Part shown: piece after piece, positions 1-5,865 of the stretch
How positions within the stretch are numbered: the stretch's first letter is position 1
Layout of the letters: every line of letters begins with the position of its first letter
Assembly: GCA_016195765.1 (NCBI GenBank)
Contig: JACPYZ010000102.1
Coordinates: 1 to 7,370 of the forward strand
Source: Candidatus Curtissbacteria bacterium
GTDB taxonomy: Bacteria; Patescibacteriota; Microgenomatia; Curtissbacterales; GWA2-41-24
Direction of reading: 5' to 3'
DNA length: 7,370 nucleotides
The notes under the pieces: model-generated
The model's input: the letters and a program-made list of their open reading frames with translations, nothing else
The model's database searches: none
What the model was told of the DNA's origin: nothing
Program-made: the position numbers and the translations under genes

Positions 1-284
1 GTTCTGTTAAGAAGCAATTTAAAATCTTGAAAAATAGTCCCTATTTGGCGCCTTAGGTATGGAATCTTTTTAGAAGGTATTGCTAAGATATTTTGATCGC
101 TTACTATTATTTTGCCACTGTTTGGAAATATTTCGCGGGTGAAACGTTTAAGAAAAGTTGTTCTTCCTATACCAGAAGGTCCAACGATAAAGACAAATTC
201 ACCATCTTCTATTTCTAGCGAAACATCATCTAAGACTACTTGACCGCTAGGATATTTTTTGGTGACATTATCAAGCTTGATCAT
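1..284 (-). CDS. ftsE: Cell-division ABC transporter ATP-binding protein FtsE, N-terminal part (runs off the left edge)
   Basis: The reverse strand from the ATG at 284 reads 94 codons without a stop to the window edge. The protein starts MIKLDNVTKKYPSG and resembles FtsE: an aromatic YP near residue 11, a P-loop at about residues 35-43, and YLRRQIG followed by the Q-loop FQDFKLL at about 77-91. FtsE is the cytoplasmic ATPase that works with the membrane protein FtsX to control peptidoglycan hydrolysis at division; ftsX would be expected just beyond the left edge. The start lies 14 bases after the stop of the upstream membrane-protein gene, with no clear Shine-Dalgarno sequence, so co-transcription is likely. 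Oddity: the P-loop reads GPSGIGRTT, with Arg41 where ABC ATPases have the catalytic lysine (codon at 162-164). The signature, Walker B and H-loop lie outside the window. Family assignment is confident; FtsE rather than another small ABC ATPase rests on YLRRQIG/FQDFKLL and the prfB neighbourhood. Confidence 0.88.
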   Translation of the reverse strand, partial: MIKLDNVTKKYPSGQVVLDDVSLEIEDGEFVFIVGPSGIGRTTFLKRFTREIFPNSGKIIVSDQNILAIPSKKIPYLRRQIGTIFQDFKLLLNR

Positions 285-298
285 AAGGCAGGAGAAAT

Positions 299-769
299 TT
301 AATTTTGAACTTCAACTTTACCTACATCCATTAGCCACCCTACTTGTGATGACCCGAAGGTTTCGCCGAAAACTTTAACTTTTTTGCCAACATATTGATC
401 CAAATCCAGTACAGACGATGTGAGATATGCTGTTTGATCTTCCCCACCAGGTCTTACTAACCTGTGTGTGCCTTGGGCATATTTGTCTAATTTATCGTTT
501 TTCTGAATCGTGCCTTGTGCGCTGTCACGAAAAGTTTGATTGAACGACTGTTTTTGTTCTCCCGAAAGTTGGTTTTCGCTGATTGATGCTTTTTGTGAAG
601 CGATTTTGGTGTTTTTATTTCTACTGGAGACTACAACTCCGGTTGTAATCCCCGCTAAGACAATGGCTGCGATTATGATGATAGGTGCAATACCTTTGAG
701 CTTCCCAAATTTTTGGGTCGGGACTTTTCTAAGAAGTGTGGTGGGGTTTTGAAGCTTTAATTCTTCCAT
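299..769 (-). CDS. Small single-pass membrane protein with extracytoplasmic C-terminal domain, unknown function
   Basis: This 156-residue protein is not one I can name. It has a basic cytoplasmic N-terminus (residues 1-26), one strong transmembrane helix (about 27-48, rich in I/A/V/G), a polar Q/N/S/K-rich linker (about 50-95) and a compact C-terminal domain (about 97-156). The C-terminal part has alternating beta-like segments around YLTSSV, VGKKVKVFGET and GWLMDVGKVEV, which look like a small OB-type barrel; that fold is an inference. The topology (positive-inside) puts the domain outside the membrane. It sits between prfB and ftsE and ends 14 bases before ftsE, so it probably shares a transcript with ftsEX. 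Bacillus subtilis also has a small membrane-anchored gene (cccB) between prfB and ftsE, but there is no CxxCH haem motif here, so this is not a cytochrome. A role near the division machinery is only suggested by position. Confidence 0.82.
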   Translation of the reverse strand: MEELKLQNPTTLLRKVPTQKFGKLKGIAPIIIIAAIVLAGITTGVVVSSRNKNTKIASQKASISENQLSGEQKQSFNQTFRDSAQGTIQKNDKLDKYAQGTHRLVRPGGEDQTAYLTSSVLDLDQYVGKKVKVFGETFGSSQVGWLMDVGKVEVQN

Positions 770-793
770 AATGTATTTTTATGAACTCGTTCG

Positions 794-799
794 ATTATA
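794..799 (-). promoter_or_regulatory. Probable -10 element for the membrane protein-ftsE operon
   Basis: A perfect TATAAT on the minus strand lies 24 bases before the ATG at 769, in the 68-base gap after prfB. It is preceded by CTGATA, the same context as the prfB -10 element. A weak -35 candidate (TTGCTG, 3 of 6 matches) lies 18 bases upstream. The predicted leader is about 17 bases, with no Shine-Dalgarno sequence. Confidence 0.5.
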
Positions 800-821
800 T
801 ATCAGCCAAACTAATATCAGC
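799..821 (-). repeat. Two 8-base direct repeats (GCTGATAT) over the promoter upstream of the ftsE operon
   Basis: On the minus strand GCTGATAT occurs at 821-814 and again at 806-799, a 15-base period. One copy abuts the -10 element and the other covers the expected -35 position. This could be a regulator site or chance in AT-rich DNA; nothing else in the window supports an operator. Confidence 0.3.
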
Positions 822-837
822 AAGAGCTTTTTGATCT

Positions 838-1929
838 CTAGCGTGTTTCGGTTTTTAGTACGAGTTCTTGTTTAACAAATTCATCAAGGTCTCCATCCAA
901 AACGGCTTGTGCCTGGCTCGTTTCGTATTGCGTTCGCAGATCTTTAACCATTTTATATGGATGTAGCACGTATGAGCGTATCTGATTGCCCCAACCTGGA
1001 GTGATATGGCCACCTTTTATTTGGTCTTTTTCTTGAGCCTCTTCTTGCTGCTTCAGAATCCATAGTTTGGCTTTTAAAAGCTTTAGGGCATTTTCTCTGT
1101 TTTGGCCCTGGTAACGTTCGGTTTGACAAGTAACAACAATACCAGTCGGCTTATGTTTTAGACGTACCGCTGTTGACACTTTATTGACGTTTTGACCACC
1201 ATGACCACCAGAGCGGTAGGCATCAAATTCTATATCTTCCGGGTTTATTTCGATATCGTCGCTTTCTTCGATTTCTGGCATGACTTCGACAAGTGCAAAC
1301 GAAGTTTGCCGCAAACTTTGGGCGTTAAAAGGGGATTGTCTGACCAGTCTGTGAACACCAGCCTCACGAGCAAGAATTCCATACGCGTATGGTTCGTTTA
1401 TTGCTATGGAAACTGTTTTGAAACCGGCTTCCTCGCCTGGCATTTCGTCTATTACATCATAATTCCAGCTAATTTTGCCGAAATATTTTTGATACATACG
1501 AGATAGCATTTCTACCCAATCCATGGCTTCTGTCCCCCCTTGACCAGCATGAATTGAAAGAATTGCAGCATTTTCATCGTATTTACCGGATAGGAATCTT
1601 TTAATTTCAAATTCTTCTAGCTTTTCTTTTAAAATTTTGAGTTCTGAATTGAAGTTCTTTGTAAGAGACTGGTCTTGGGCAAGCAGAGGCAAAAGTGATC
1701 TTAGCTCTTCAAGTTCCTTAGCAATTGATTCGTAAGTTTCCATTTCTTTTTGCTTATCCCCTATTTTTTTCATTATTTTTTGAGCATGACCACTGTTTTC
1801 CCAAAAGTCTGTTTTGGAACTTTCGTTTTCGAGCTGACCAAGTTCATTTTTTATTTTTTCCGGATCAAAAGATTTACTGATAAGCTCAAATCTTTCTTCG
1901 AGACTTGCTAGTTCTTGCTGATAATCCAT
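838..1929 (-). CDS. prfB: Peptide chain release factor 2
   Basis: RF2 reads UAA and UGA stop codons on the ribosome and triggers hydrolysis of peptidyl-tRNA. The 363-residue product has the family's full length (E. coli RF2 is 365). Visible landmarks are an N-terminal coiled-coil region (about 1-110), the stop-codon recognition tripeptide S199-P200-F201 (the RF2-type SPF, not the RF1-type PxT) within VHRLVRQSPFNAQSLRQTSF, and the catalytic GGQ at 244-246 in SGGHGGQNVNK. The usual programmed +1 frameshift near codon 26 is absent: the reading frame is continuous from the ATG, and FDPEKIKNEL aligns with the part that follows the frameshift site in E. coli. So autoregulation by UGA readthrough does not operate here. 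Its presence, and TGA stops on ku, ligD and uppP, show that UGA is a stop in this organism. The ATG at 1929 is supported by a TATAAT seven bases upstream. The stop is TAG, and the ftsE operon follows. Confidence 0.97.
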   Translation of the reverse strand: MDYQQELASLEERFELISKSFDPEKIKNELGQLENESSKTDFWENSGHAQKIMKKIGDKQKEMETYESIAKELEELRSLLPLLAQDQSLTKNFNSELKILKEKLEEFEIKRFLSGKYDENAAILSIHAGQGGTEAMDWVEMLSRMYQKYFGKISWNYDVIDEMPGEEAGFKTVSIAINEPYAYGILAREAGVHRLVRQSPFNAQSLRQTSFALVEVMPEIEESDDIEINPEDIEFDAYRSGGHGGQNVNKVSTAVRLKHKPTGIVVTCQTERYQGQNRENALKLLKAKLWILKQQEEAQEKDQIKGGHITPGWGNQIRSYVLHPYKMVKDLRTQYETSQAQAVLDGDLDEFVKQELVLKTETR

Positions 1930-1936
1930 AGGTAGA

Positions 1937-1942
1937 ATTATA
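1937..1942 (-). promoter_or_regulatory. -10 element of prfB, predicting a leaderless transcript
   Basis: TATAAT on the minus strand is followed by seven bases and then the prfB ATG at 1929. With a normal -10 to +1 distance, transcription would start at or next to the A of the start codon. It is preceded by CTGATA, as at 794-799. No recognisable -35 hexamer is seen at 16-19 bases upstream. Confidence 0.6.
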
Positions 1943-1955
1943 TATCAGGTACTTG

Positions 1956-1984
1956 TTGACTTGCTTTTATGCTGCTGCTAATAA
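1956..1984 (+). promoter_or_regulatory. Sigma70-type promoter of the small plus-strand membrane protein, leaderless
   Basis: TTGACT (1956-1961) and TAATAA (1979-1984) are separated by exactly 17 bases, and the -10 has an extended TGC just before it (1976-1978). Seven bases (1985-1991) then separate the -10 from the ATG at 1992, so +1 should fall at the start codon. The arrangement matches the L,D-transpeptidase promoter at 6539-6567 almost exactly. It faces away from the prfB promoter. Confidence 0.72.
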
Positions 1985-1991
1985 TGGGTTA

Positions 1992-2219
1992 ATGACCAGG
2001 CCAATTGTTTTATTGGGGATTATTGTGGGAGCGGCCTTTGTATTCTTGGGGATTTTTTATTTAATTACTCCTGCCAATGCGCTACCCAGTTTTCTTCCAG
2101 GATATAGTTCAACTCTTGTTAAAATCCATTATAAACATGGAATTGGTGCTTTGTTGCTAGGACTTGCTGCGTTTGCTTTTGCTTGGTTTCAAAGCGGCAA
2201 AAAATCACCTCGAAAATAA
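1992..2219 (+). CDS. Small two-helix membrane protein, unknown function
   Basis: This is the only plus-strand gene, 75 residues from the ATG at 1992. It has two hydrophobic helices (about 5-26 and 48-67), a conserved-looking loop with ITPANALPSFLPGY (about 25-38), a KHG turn at about 48-50, and a short basic tail (KKSPRK). The frame is open upstream to a TTG at 1953, but that would put residues inside the promoter at 1956-1984, and the start at 1992 lies seven bases past the -10 element, so I choose the ATG. I recall similar small proteins in other candidate-phyla genomes but cannot name a family or function. It is transcribed divergently from prfB, and its last 15 bases overlap the end of uppP, which is convergent. 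Reality as a gene is supported by the promoter and by protein-like hydrophobic patterning on the strand opposite to all neighbours. Confidence 0.72.
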   Translation: MTRPIVLLGIIVGAAFVFLGIFYLITPANALPSFLPGYSSTLVKIHYKHGIGALLLGLAAFAFAWFQSGKKSPRK

Positions 2220-3062
2220 TATTAAGAGAGACACAACACCTGCGATTATGCAGTAAATTGCAAATGGTGCCAAGGTTTTAGTTTCGAAATACTTTGTGAG
2301 AAATTTCACAGAAAGATAAGCAAAAATTCCTGCAAAGACTGCTCCCACTAATATTTGGGGCAACATGCTTGCCTCTTGCTGATTTGCAAGTTCGGGTAAT
2401 TTCAAAATTGCCGCGGCACCTATTATCGGAGTTGCCAATAGAAAGGAAAACCGTGCTGAGTCTTCGTGTGAAAGACCAACTAATAAACCACCAGTTATTG
2501 CAGAACCTGTTCTGGAAAAACCAGGAATAAGAGCGATTGCTTGCATACAACCAACTTTTATTGCTTGCAACCAACTTAATTTAGCTATTCGCATATCGCT
2601 GCCTGTTTGTATATTTTCTTTCTTTTTTCTTCTTAAAACTTCTGCTGCTATTAGAATTAACCCGTTTATGATTAACGTCCCAGCGACTAATTGTGGCGAT
2701 GCAAAAAGTTTTTTTAAAGATTCTTCGAATAAGAGTCCTAACGCACCCGCTGGAATTGTGCCGATTACAAGAAGCCAGGCAAGTTTTGCATAAGTGTCGC
2801 TTTCTTTAATTTCTCGTTCTTTTAACGAACGAATTAGCCCCAAAATTATTAGCTTCCAATCACGAATAAAAAATAGAAACAGTACTAAAGCGGTTGCCGC
2901 GTGTGTAGCTACAAGAAATGTTAGGAAAAACGGGTCGCTTTGATTAACATGCCAACCTAAAAGTCCCGGCAATATAACGCTATGACCTAAACTTGATATT
3001 GGAAATAGTTCGGTAATGCCTTGGACGATACCAAACAATATTGCTTGGGTGAATGTGAGCAT
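2205..3062 (-). CDS. uppP: Undecaprenyl-diphosphate phosphatase (UppP/BacA type)
   Basis: This integral membrane enzyme dephosphorylates undecaprenyl diphosphate so the lipid carrier can be reused for peptidoglycan and other surface glycans; overproduction of the family gives bacitracin resistance. The 285-residue length is typical (E. coli 273). The first family motif is seen as Q14-G-I-T-E18 followed by PISSLGH with His27, and the second as P180-G-F-S-R184-TG, which hold the acidic/His and arginine active-site positions. Several hydrophobic helices follow throughout, with a basic cytoplasmic loop RRKKKEN at about 144-150. The PISS motif has a Leu where most members have Thr (PISSTGH), a mild variation. 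It begins 48 bases after ligD ends and has its own TATAAT nine bases before the ATG, so it may be transcribed separately from the end-joining operon. Its stop is TGA, and its end overlaps the convergent small gene by 15 bases. Confidence 0.96.
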   Translation of the reverse strand: MLTFTQAILFGIVQGITELFPISSLGHSVILPGLLGWHVNQSDPFFLTFLVATHAATALVLFLFFIRDWKLIILGLIRSLKEREIKESDTYAKLAWLLVIGTIPAGALGLLFEESLKKLFASPQLVAGTLIINGLILIAAEVLRRKKKENIQTGSDMRIAKLSWLQAIKVGCMQAIALIPGFSRTGSAITGGLLVGLSHEDSARFSFLLATPIIGAAAILKLPELANQQEASMLPQILVGAVFAGIFAYLSVKFLTKYFETKTLAPFAIYCIIAGVVSLLILFSR

Positions 3063-3071
3063 ATTTAAAAG

Positions 3072-3077
3072 ATTATA
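3072..3077 (-). promoter_or_regulatory. Probable -10 element of uppP
   Basis: TATAAT on the minus strand lies nine bases before the uppP ATG at 3062, in the short gap after ligD. It is preceded by TGTAA. The predicted leader is only two or three bases, so this mRNA would be essentially leaderless. No clear -35 hexamer is seen and there is no Shine-Dalgarno sequence. Confidence 0.5.
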
Positions 3078-3110
3078 TTACAGAAGAGTTAGTTTGCGGA
3101 AAATGTTTCA

Positions 3111-5000
3111 TCAAGAATTTAATATTGCTAGTGACTTTTCGATATCCGTCTTTTCCAATAAAACCGGCTTGAAAATATCCCCTTTTATTTTGATTCTTTT
3201 GATGACATTTTTGAAATTAAATTGTGTCGGAGATAAATTTTTATTTATTTCTTCCCAAGTCAGAGGTGTCGAAATTGTTGCCCCGGGAACAGGTCGAACG
3301 CTATAGGGAGCTGCTAAAGTTTGACCATGGCGGTTTTGAAGATAGTCTAAATAAACATGGTTCAATCTTTTGGCGGGACTCCTCTGAATACTAGTTATTT
3401 CCGGTATTTTTCTGTGCACCTGCCTTACGATAATTTCTGAAAATTGCTTGACCTGGGAATATGTATATTTTGCACCGACTGGGATGTATATGTGAAGACC
3501 TGTAGCTCCGGAAGTTTTAGGGAAACTTTTTATTCCTAATTTATCTAGTATTTCTTTTACTACTAGCGCACTCTCTATAACTGCACTAAATTTTATACCT
3601 TGGGGGTCTAAATCAATAACAAAATAGTCAGGGTAATCGAGGTTTTGGATTCGAGAATTCCATGGATTGAGATCTATACAACCAAGGTTAATTAAATAAA
3701 GTAAAGTTTCTTTATTTTGACAGAGCAAATAGTTAATATTTTTGTCTTCAGAATCTGAATGGATCTTGACAGTTTTAATCCAGTTAGGATGCTCTTGAAT
3801 ATCTTTTTGATAGAAGCTTTCACCATGGATTCCATCAGGATATCTGTGCAATGATTCTGGACGATCTACAAGATAAGGCATTATGAAATCTGAAACTTCA
3901 TTGTAATAGTCAACCAAGTCTTTTTTCTCAATTTTTTCTTCTGGCCAATAAATTTTATCTGGGTTGCTAATTGAAAATTTTTTGTGCCACTTTTTGGGCA
4001 ACTTCGTTGGAAATGATGGCGTGTTGTCTAGAGACTTTTCGACAGTTATTTCTTTGGGTGTTTTATCTATTCTTAATCCCTTAAAAACAGGCTGACGCAT
4101 AAAGCCACTTTGGGTCCATTCTCCAAAGACCACCTCGCAAACAATTTTTGGTTTTACCCAAACAACGGGTGCATTTGTTTTTGGCGTCTTTTCAAATGGA
4201 CATTCTAAAATTTGGATTTTCCTGAGTTTTGAAAAAAGATCTTTCAACAAACGATCGCCAAAACCTGTTCCAGTATGGCCAACGTAGGTTAGTTTGTTGT
4301 TTTTATATATTCCCAAAATCAAAGCACCGATAAATTTACGCCCACCTCGTGGTTCGGTGTATCCACATATTATTGCTTCTTGGCTAAGATGAGTTTTAAT
4401 CTTCAACCAATTTTTTGATCTTATTCCCATTAAATAAAAACTAGTTTTCTTTTTTGCAATAATTCCTTCCAAGTTTTGCTCTTTTATGGCTTTGAAAAAG
4501 GCTATACCTTTTTCTTCAAAATGATCGCTAAACTTCACGTTTGATAGAGGAGGCAATATTTCTTTTAGAATTTGTTTTCTGCTTATAAGAGTTTGGTCCC
4601 TGAGATCATAGCCGGCAAAGTAAAGGAGATCAAAAACGAAATATGCAATTTGGTCAGATGAGTTGCCTTGATAATTTTGTAATTTTTGAAAGCTTGCTTT
4701 TCCATTTTTATCTAAAATCACAATTTCCCCATCAAATATTGCGTTTGAATTAATTTTTTCAAGAGACCTGACAATGGTCGGATAGTTTTTAAAGGTAATT
4801 TGCTGCCGAGAATATAATCTCGCTTTACCATTTTCTAACTCTGCAATTGCACGATAACCATCCCATTTAATTTCAAAAACCCAGTCAATATCATTGAATG
4901 GTTTATCTATGAGTGTTGTCAGCATTGGTTTGATATTGTGGGGCATGCTGGACCTTTTTAATTTTTTTAAAGATGCTTTAATTTGAGGTGGGAGATTCAT
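3111..5000 (-). CDS. ligD: NHEJ DNA ligase D, ligase-polymerase form without the phosphoesterase domain
   Basis: LigD seals double-strand breaks held by Ku and fills or extends their ends. This 629-residue protein has the ATP-dependent ligase first: adenylation motif E43-I-K45-W-D47-G48-Y-R50 with Lys45 as the AMP acceptor, DGEIV at 90-94, FVFDLLYF at 121-128, EGIIAKKK at 178-185 and WLKIK at 198-202, then an OB-fold region to about 320. The primase-like polymerase follows (about 341-615), with the metal-binding FVID463... pair (D463, D465), KTSGATGLHIYIP at 495-507 and a third candidate Asp552 in LDYLQN. The 3'-phosphoesterase domain found in Mycobacterium and Pseudomonas LigD is absent; this is the order and size of Bacillus subtilis LigD (611 residues). 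The start overlaps the ku stop (ATGA), which supports translational coupling. An internal Met19 (MPHNIKPML) is where many ligase domains begin, so residues 1-18 may be a leftover linker. The stop is TGA. Confidence 0.96.
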   Translation of the reverse strand: MNLPPQIKASLKKLKRSSMPHNIKPMLTTLIDKPFNDIDWVFEIKWDGYRAIAELENGKARLYSRQQITFKNYPTIVRSLEKINSNAIFDGEIVILDKNGKASFQKLQNYQGNSSDQIAYFVFDLLYFAGYDLRDQTLISRKQILKEILPPLSNVKFSDHFEEKGIAFFKAIKEQNLEGIIAKKKTSFYLMGIRSKNWLKIKTHLSQEAIICGYTEPRGGRKFIGALILGIYKNNKLTYVGHTGTGFGDRLLKDLFSKLRKIQILECPFEKTPKTNAPVVWVKPKIVCEVVFGEWTQSGFMRQPVFKGLRIDKTPKEITVEKSLDNTPSFPTKLPKKWHKKFSISNPDKIYWPEEKIEKKDLVDYYNEVSDFIMPYLVDRPESLHRYPDGIHGESFYQKDIQEHPNWIKTVKIHSDSEDKNINYLLCQNKETLLYLINLGCIDLNPWNSRIQNLDYPDYFVIDLDPQGIKFSAVIESALVVKEILDKLGIKSFPKTSGATGLHIYIPVGAKYTYSQVKQFSEIIVRQVHRKIPEITSIQRSPAKRLNHVYLDYLQNRHGQTLAAPYSVRPVPGATISTPLTWEEINKNLSPTQFNFKNVIKRIKIKGDIFKPVLLEKTDIEKSLAILNS

Positions 5001-5785
5001 GCAGCAGCCTTAGGCTGAGTCTTTGTTTGCTTAAGACTTTCTTTAAGTTTTGCCATTAGGTCTCCAACTTCTGTTGGCTCTGGCTCTTTGCCGTGGACCT
5101 TAACCTTTTTGCCTTTTGCTTTTTCGTCTATCAATTTTTGTAAAACTTCATTGTATGTATCTTTGTAAAGTTCAGGTCTAAATGGTTGAGACATTTTATC
5201 TACTATTTCAATTGCCATATCAAGTTCGACGCCTTCCTCAAATTTATGATCAGGTAGTGAAAGATCAACGGGGGACCGAATTTCGCTTTGAAACCTGAGC
5301 TGGTTTAAAATAAGAATTCTTCCCATAGGTTTTATGACAGACAAGTGTTCTTTATTTCTTAGAACGAATTTAGCTAAGGCTGCTTTTTTTGATTTTTTCA
5401 GAGCATCGCGAAGAAGAGCATATGGCTTATCGGCATTTTTGCCGGGTTCAAGATAGTACGGCTTTTCAAAATAAATCGAATCTATTTGTTCTACTTGTGC
5501 AAAATCTTGAATTTCTATAGTTTTCGATTTTTTAACGTCAACCTTTTCAAAGTCCGACTTTTCGATAGGTACATATTGTCCATCTTCAAGTTGATATCCA
5601 CGAATGATTTCCTGGTAAGGAACTTCTTTTTCTTCGCTTTCACAAACTCGCGCAAAGCGAATTTTCGACATATCTTTTTTGTGCAACATATCAAGGTCAA
5701 TTCTTTCCTGATTAGTTGCCGAAAAAAGGTTCACCGGAATATTTACTAAACCAAAGCTTATTGAACCGGACCAAATGGAACGCAT
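4997..5785 (-). CDS. ku: Bacterial NHEJ end-binding protein Ku
   Basis: Prokaryotic Ku forms a homodimeric ring around broken double-stranded DNA ends and recruits LigD. The 262-residue length fits the family. The N-terminus MRSIWSGSISFGLVNIP is the family hallmark, and YYLEPGKNADKPYALLRDAL (110-129) in the core is equally typical. The C-terminal segment VGDLMAKLKESL (about 240-251) matches the conserved part thought to contact LigD, followed by a short lysine-containing tail (KQTKTQPKAAA) rather than the long basic extension of some Ku proteins. The start is fixed by the family N-terminus and by a strong Shine-Dalgarno sequence. It overlaps ligD by four bases, making a two-gene end-joining operon. 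I see no convincing promoter in the 80-base gap behind the L,D-transpeptidase gene, so read-through from that gene is possible. Confidence 0.97.
   Translation of the reverse strand: MRSIWSGSISFGLVNIPVNLFSATNQERIDLDMLHKKDMSKIRFARVCESEEKEVPYQEIIRGYQLEDGQYVPIEKSDFEKVDVKKSKTIEIQDFAQVEQIDSIYFEKPYYLEPGKNADKPYALLRDALKKSKKAALAKFVLRNKEHLSVIKPMGRILILNQLRFQSEIRSPVDLSLPDHKFEEGVELDMAIEIVDKMSQPFRPELYKDTYNEVLQKLIDEKAKGKKVKVHGKEPEPTEVGDLMAKLKESLKQTKTQPKAAA
5005..5017 (-). promoter_or_regulatory. Hairpin over the ligD translation start region
   Basis: At the 3' end of ku the mRNA reads CAGCCTAAGGCTG, an inverted repeat that can form a five-base, GC-rich stem with a UAA loop. The AAGG that would serve as the ligD Shine-Dalgarno sequence, seven bases before its ATG, lies half in the loop and half in the stem. 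Ribosomes finishing ku would open it, which fits coupled translation through the ATGA overlap. The structure is an inference from base pairing. Confidence 0.45.
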
Positions 5786-5792
5786 AAATTTG

Positions 5793-5800
5793 CTCCTTTA
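5793..5800 (-). promoter_or_regulatory. Strong Shine-Dalgarno sequence of ku
   Basis: The minus strand reads TAAAGGAG, then seven bases, then the ku ATG at 5785. This is the only near-consensus ribosome binding site in the window, and it confirms the ku start. It contrasts with the leaderless pattern of the other separately transcribed genes. Confidence 0.85.
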
Positions 5801-5865
5801 TGGCTGCAATTTACGCTCATACTATGAAAACAGAAGATTATTTTTGTAAGAGTCTTGAAAGATAT

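Noticed and set aside
821..840. Possible terminator after prfB (AGAG/CTCT inverted repeat)
   Set aside because: The stem is only four bases, the loop is long and no T-run follows. I found no convincing intrinsic terminator anywhere in the window.
1192..1506. Plus-strand open frame opposite prfB
   Set aside because: It is antisense to the most conserved part of prfB, including the GGQ and SPF regions, and has no start signal of its own.
1953..1991. TTG start that would add 13 residues to the small plus-strand gene
   Set aside because: The added codons cover the TTGACT/TAATAA promoter, and the ATG at 1992 lies seven bases after the -10 element. The extra residues also do not look like a membrane-protein start.
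2278..2574. Second minus-strand frame inside uppP
   Set aside because: It is a shifted frame of the uppP coding region, which carries the PGFSR motif in the true frame.
3111..3113. TGA stops read as recoded glycine codons
   Set aside because: RF2 is encoded, and proteins ending at TGA (Ku, LigD, UppP) have complete family lengths.
5786..5865. Possible ku promoter (TTACAA, 17 bases, CATAGT)
   Set aside because: Only 3 and 4 of 6 positions match consensus, which AT-rich DNA gives by chance. ku may be read from the upstream promoter.
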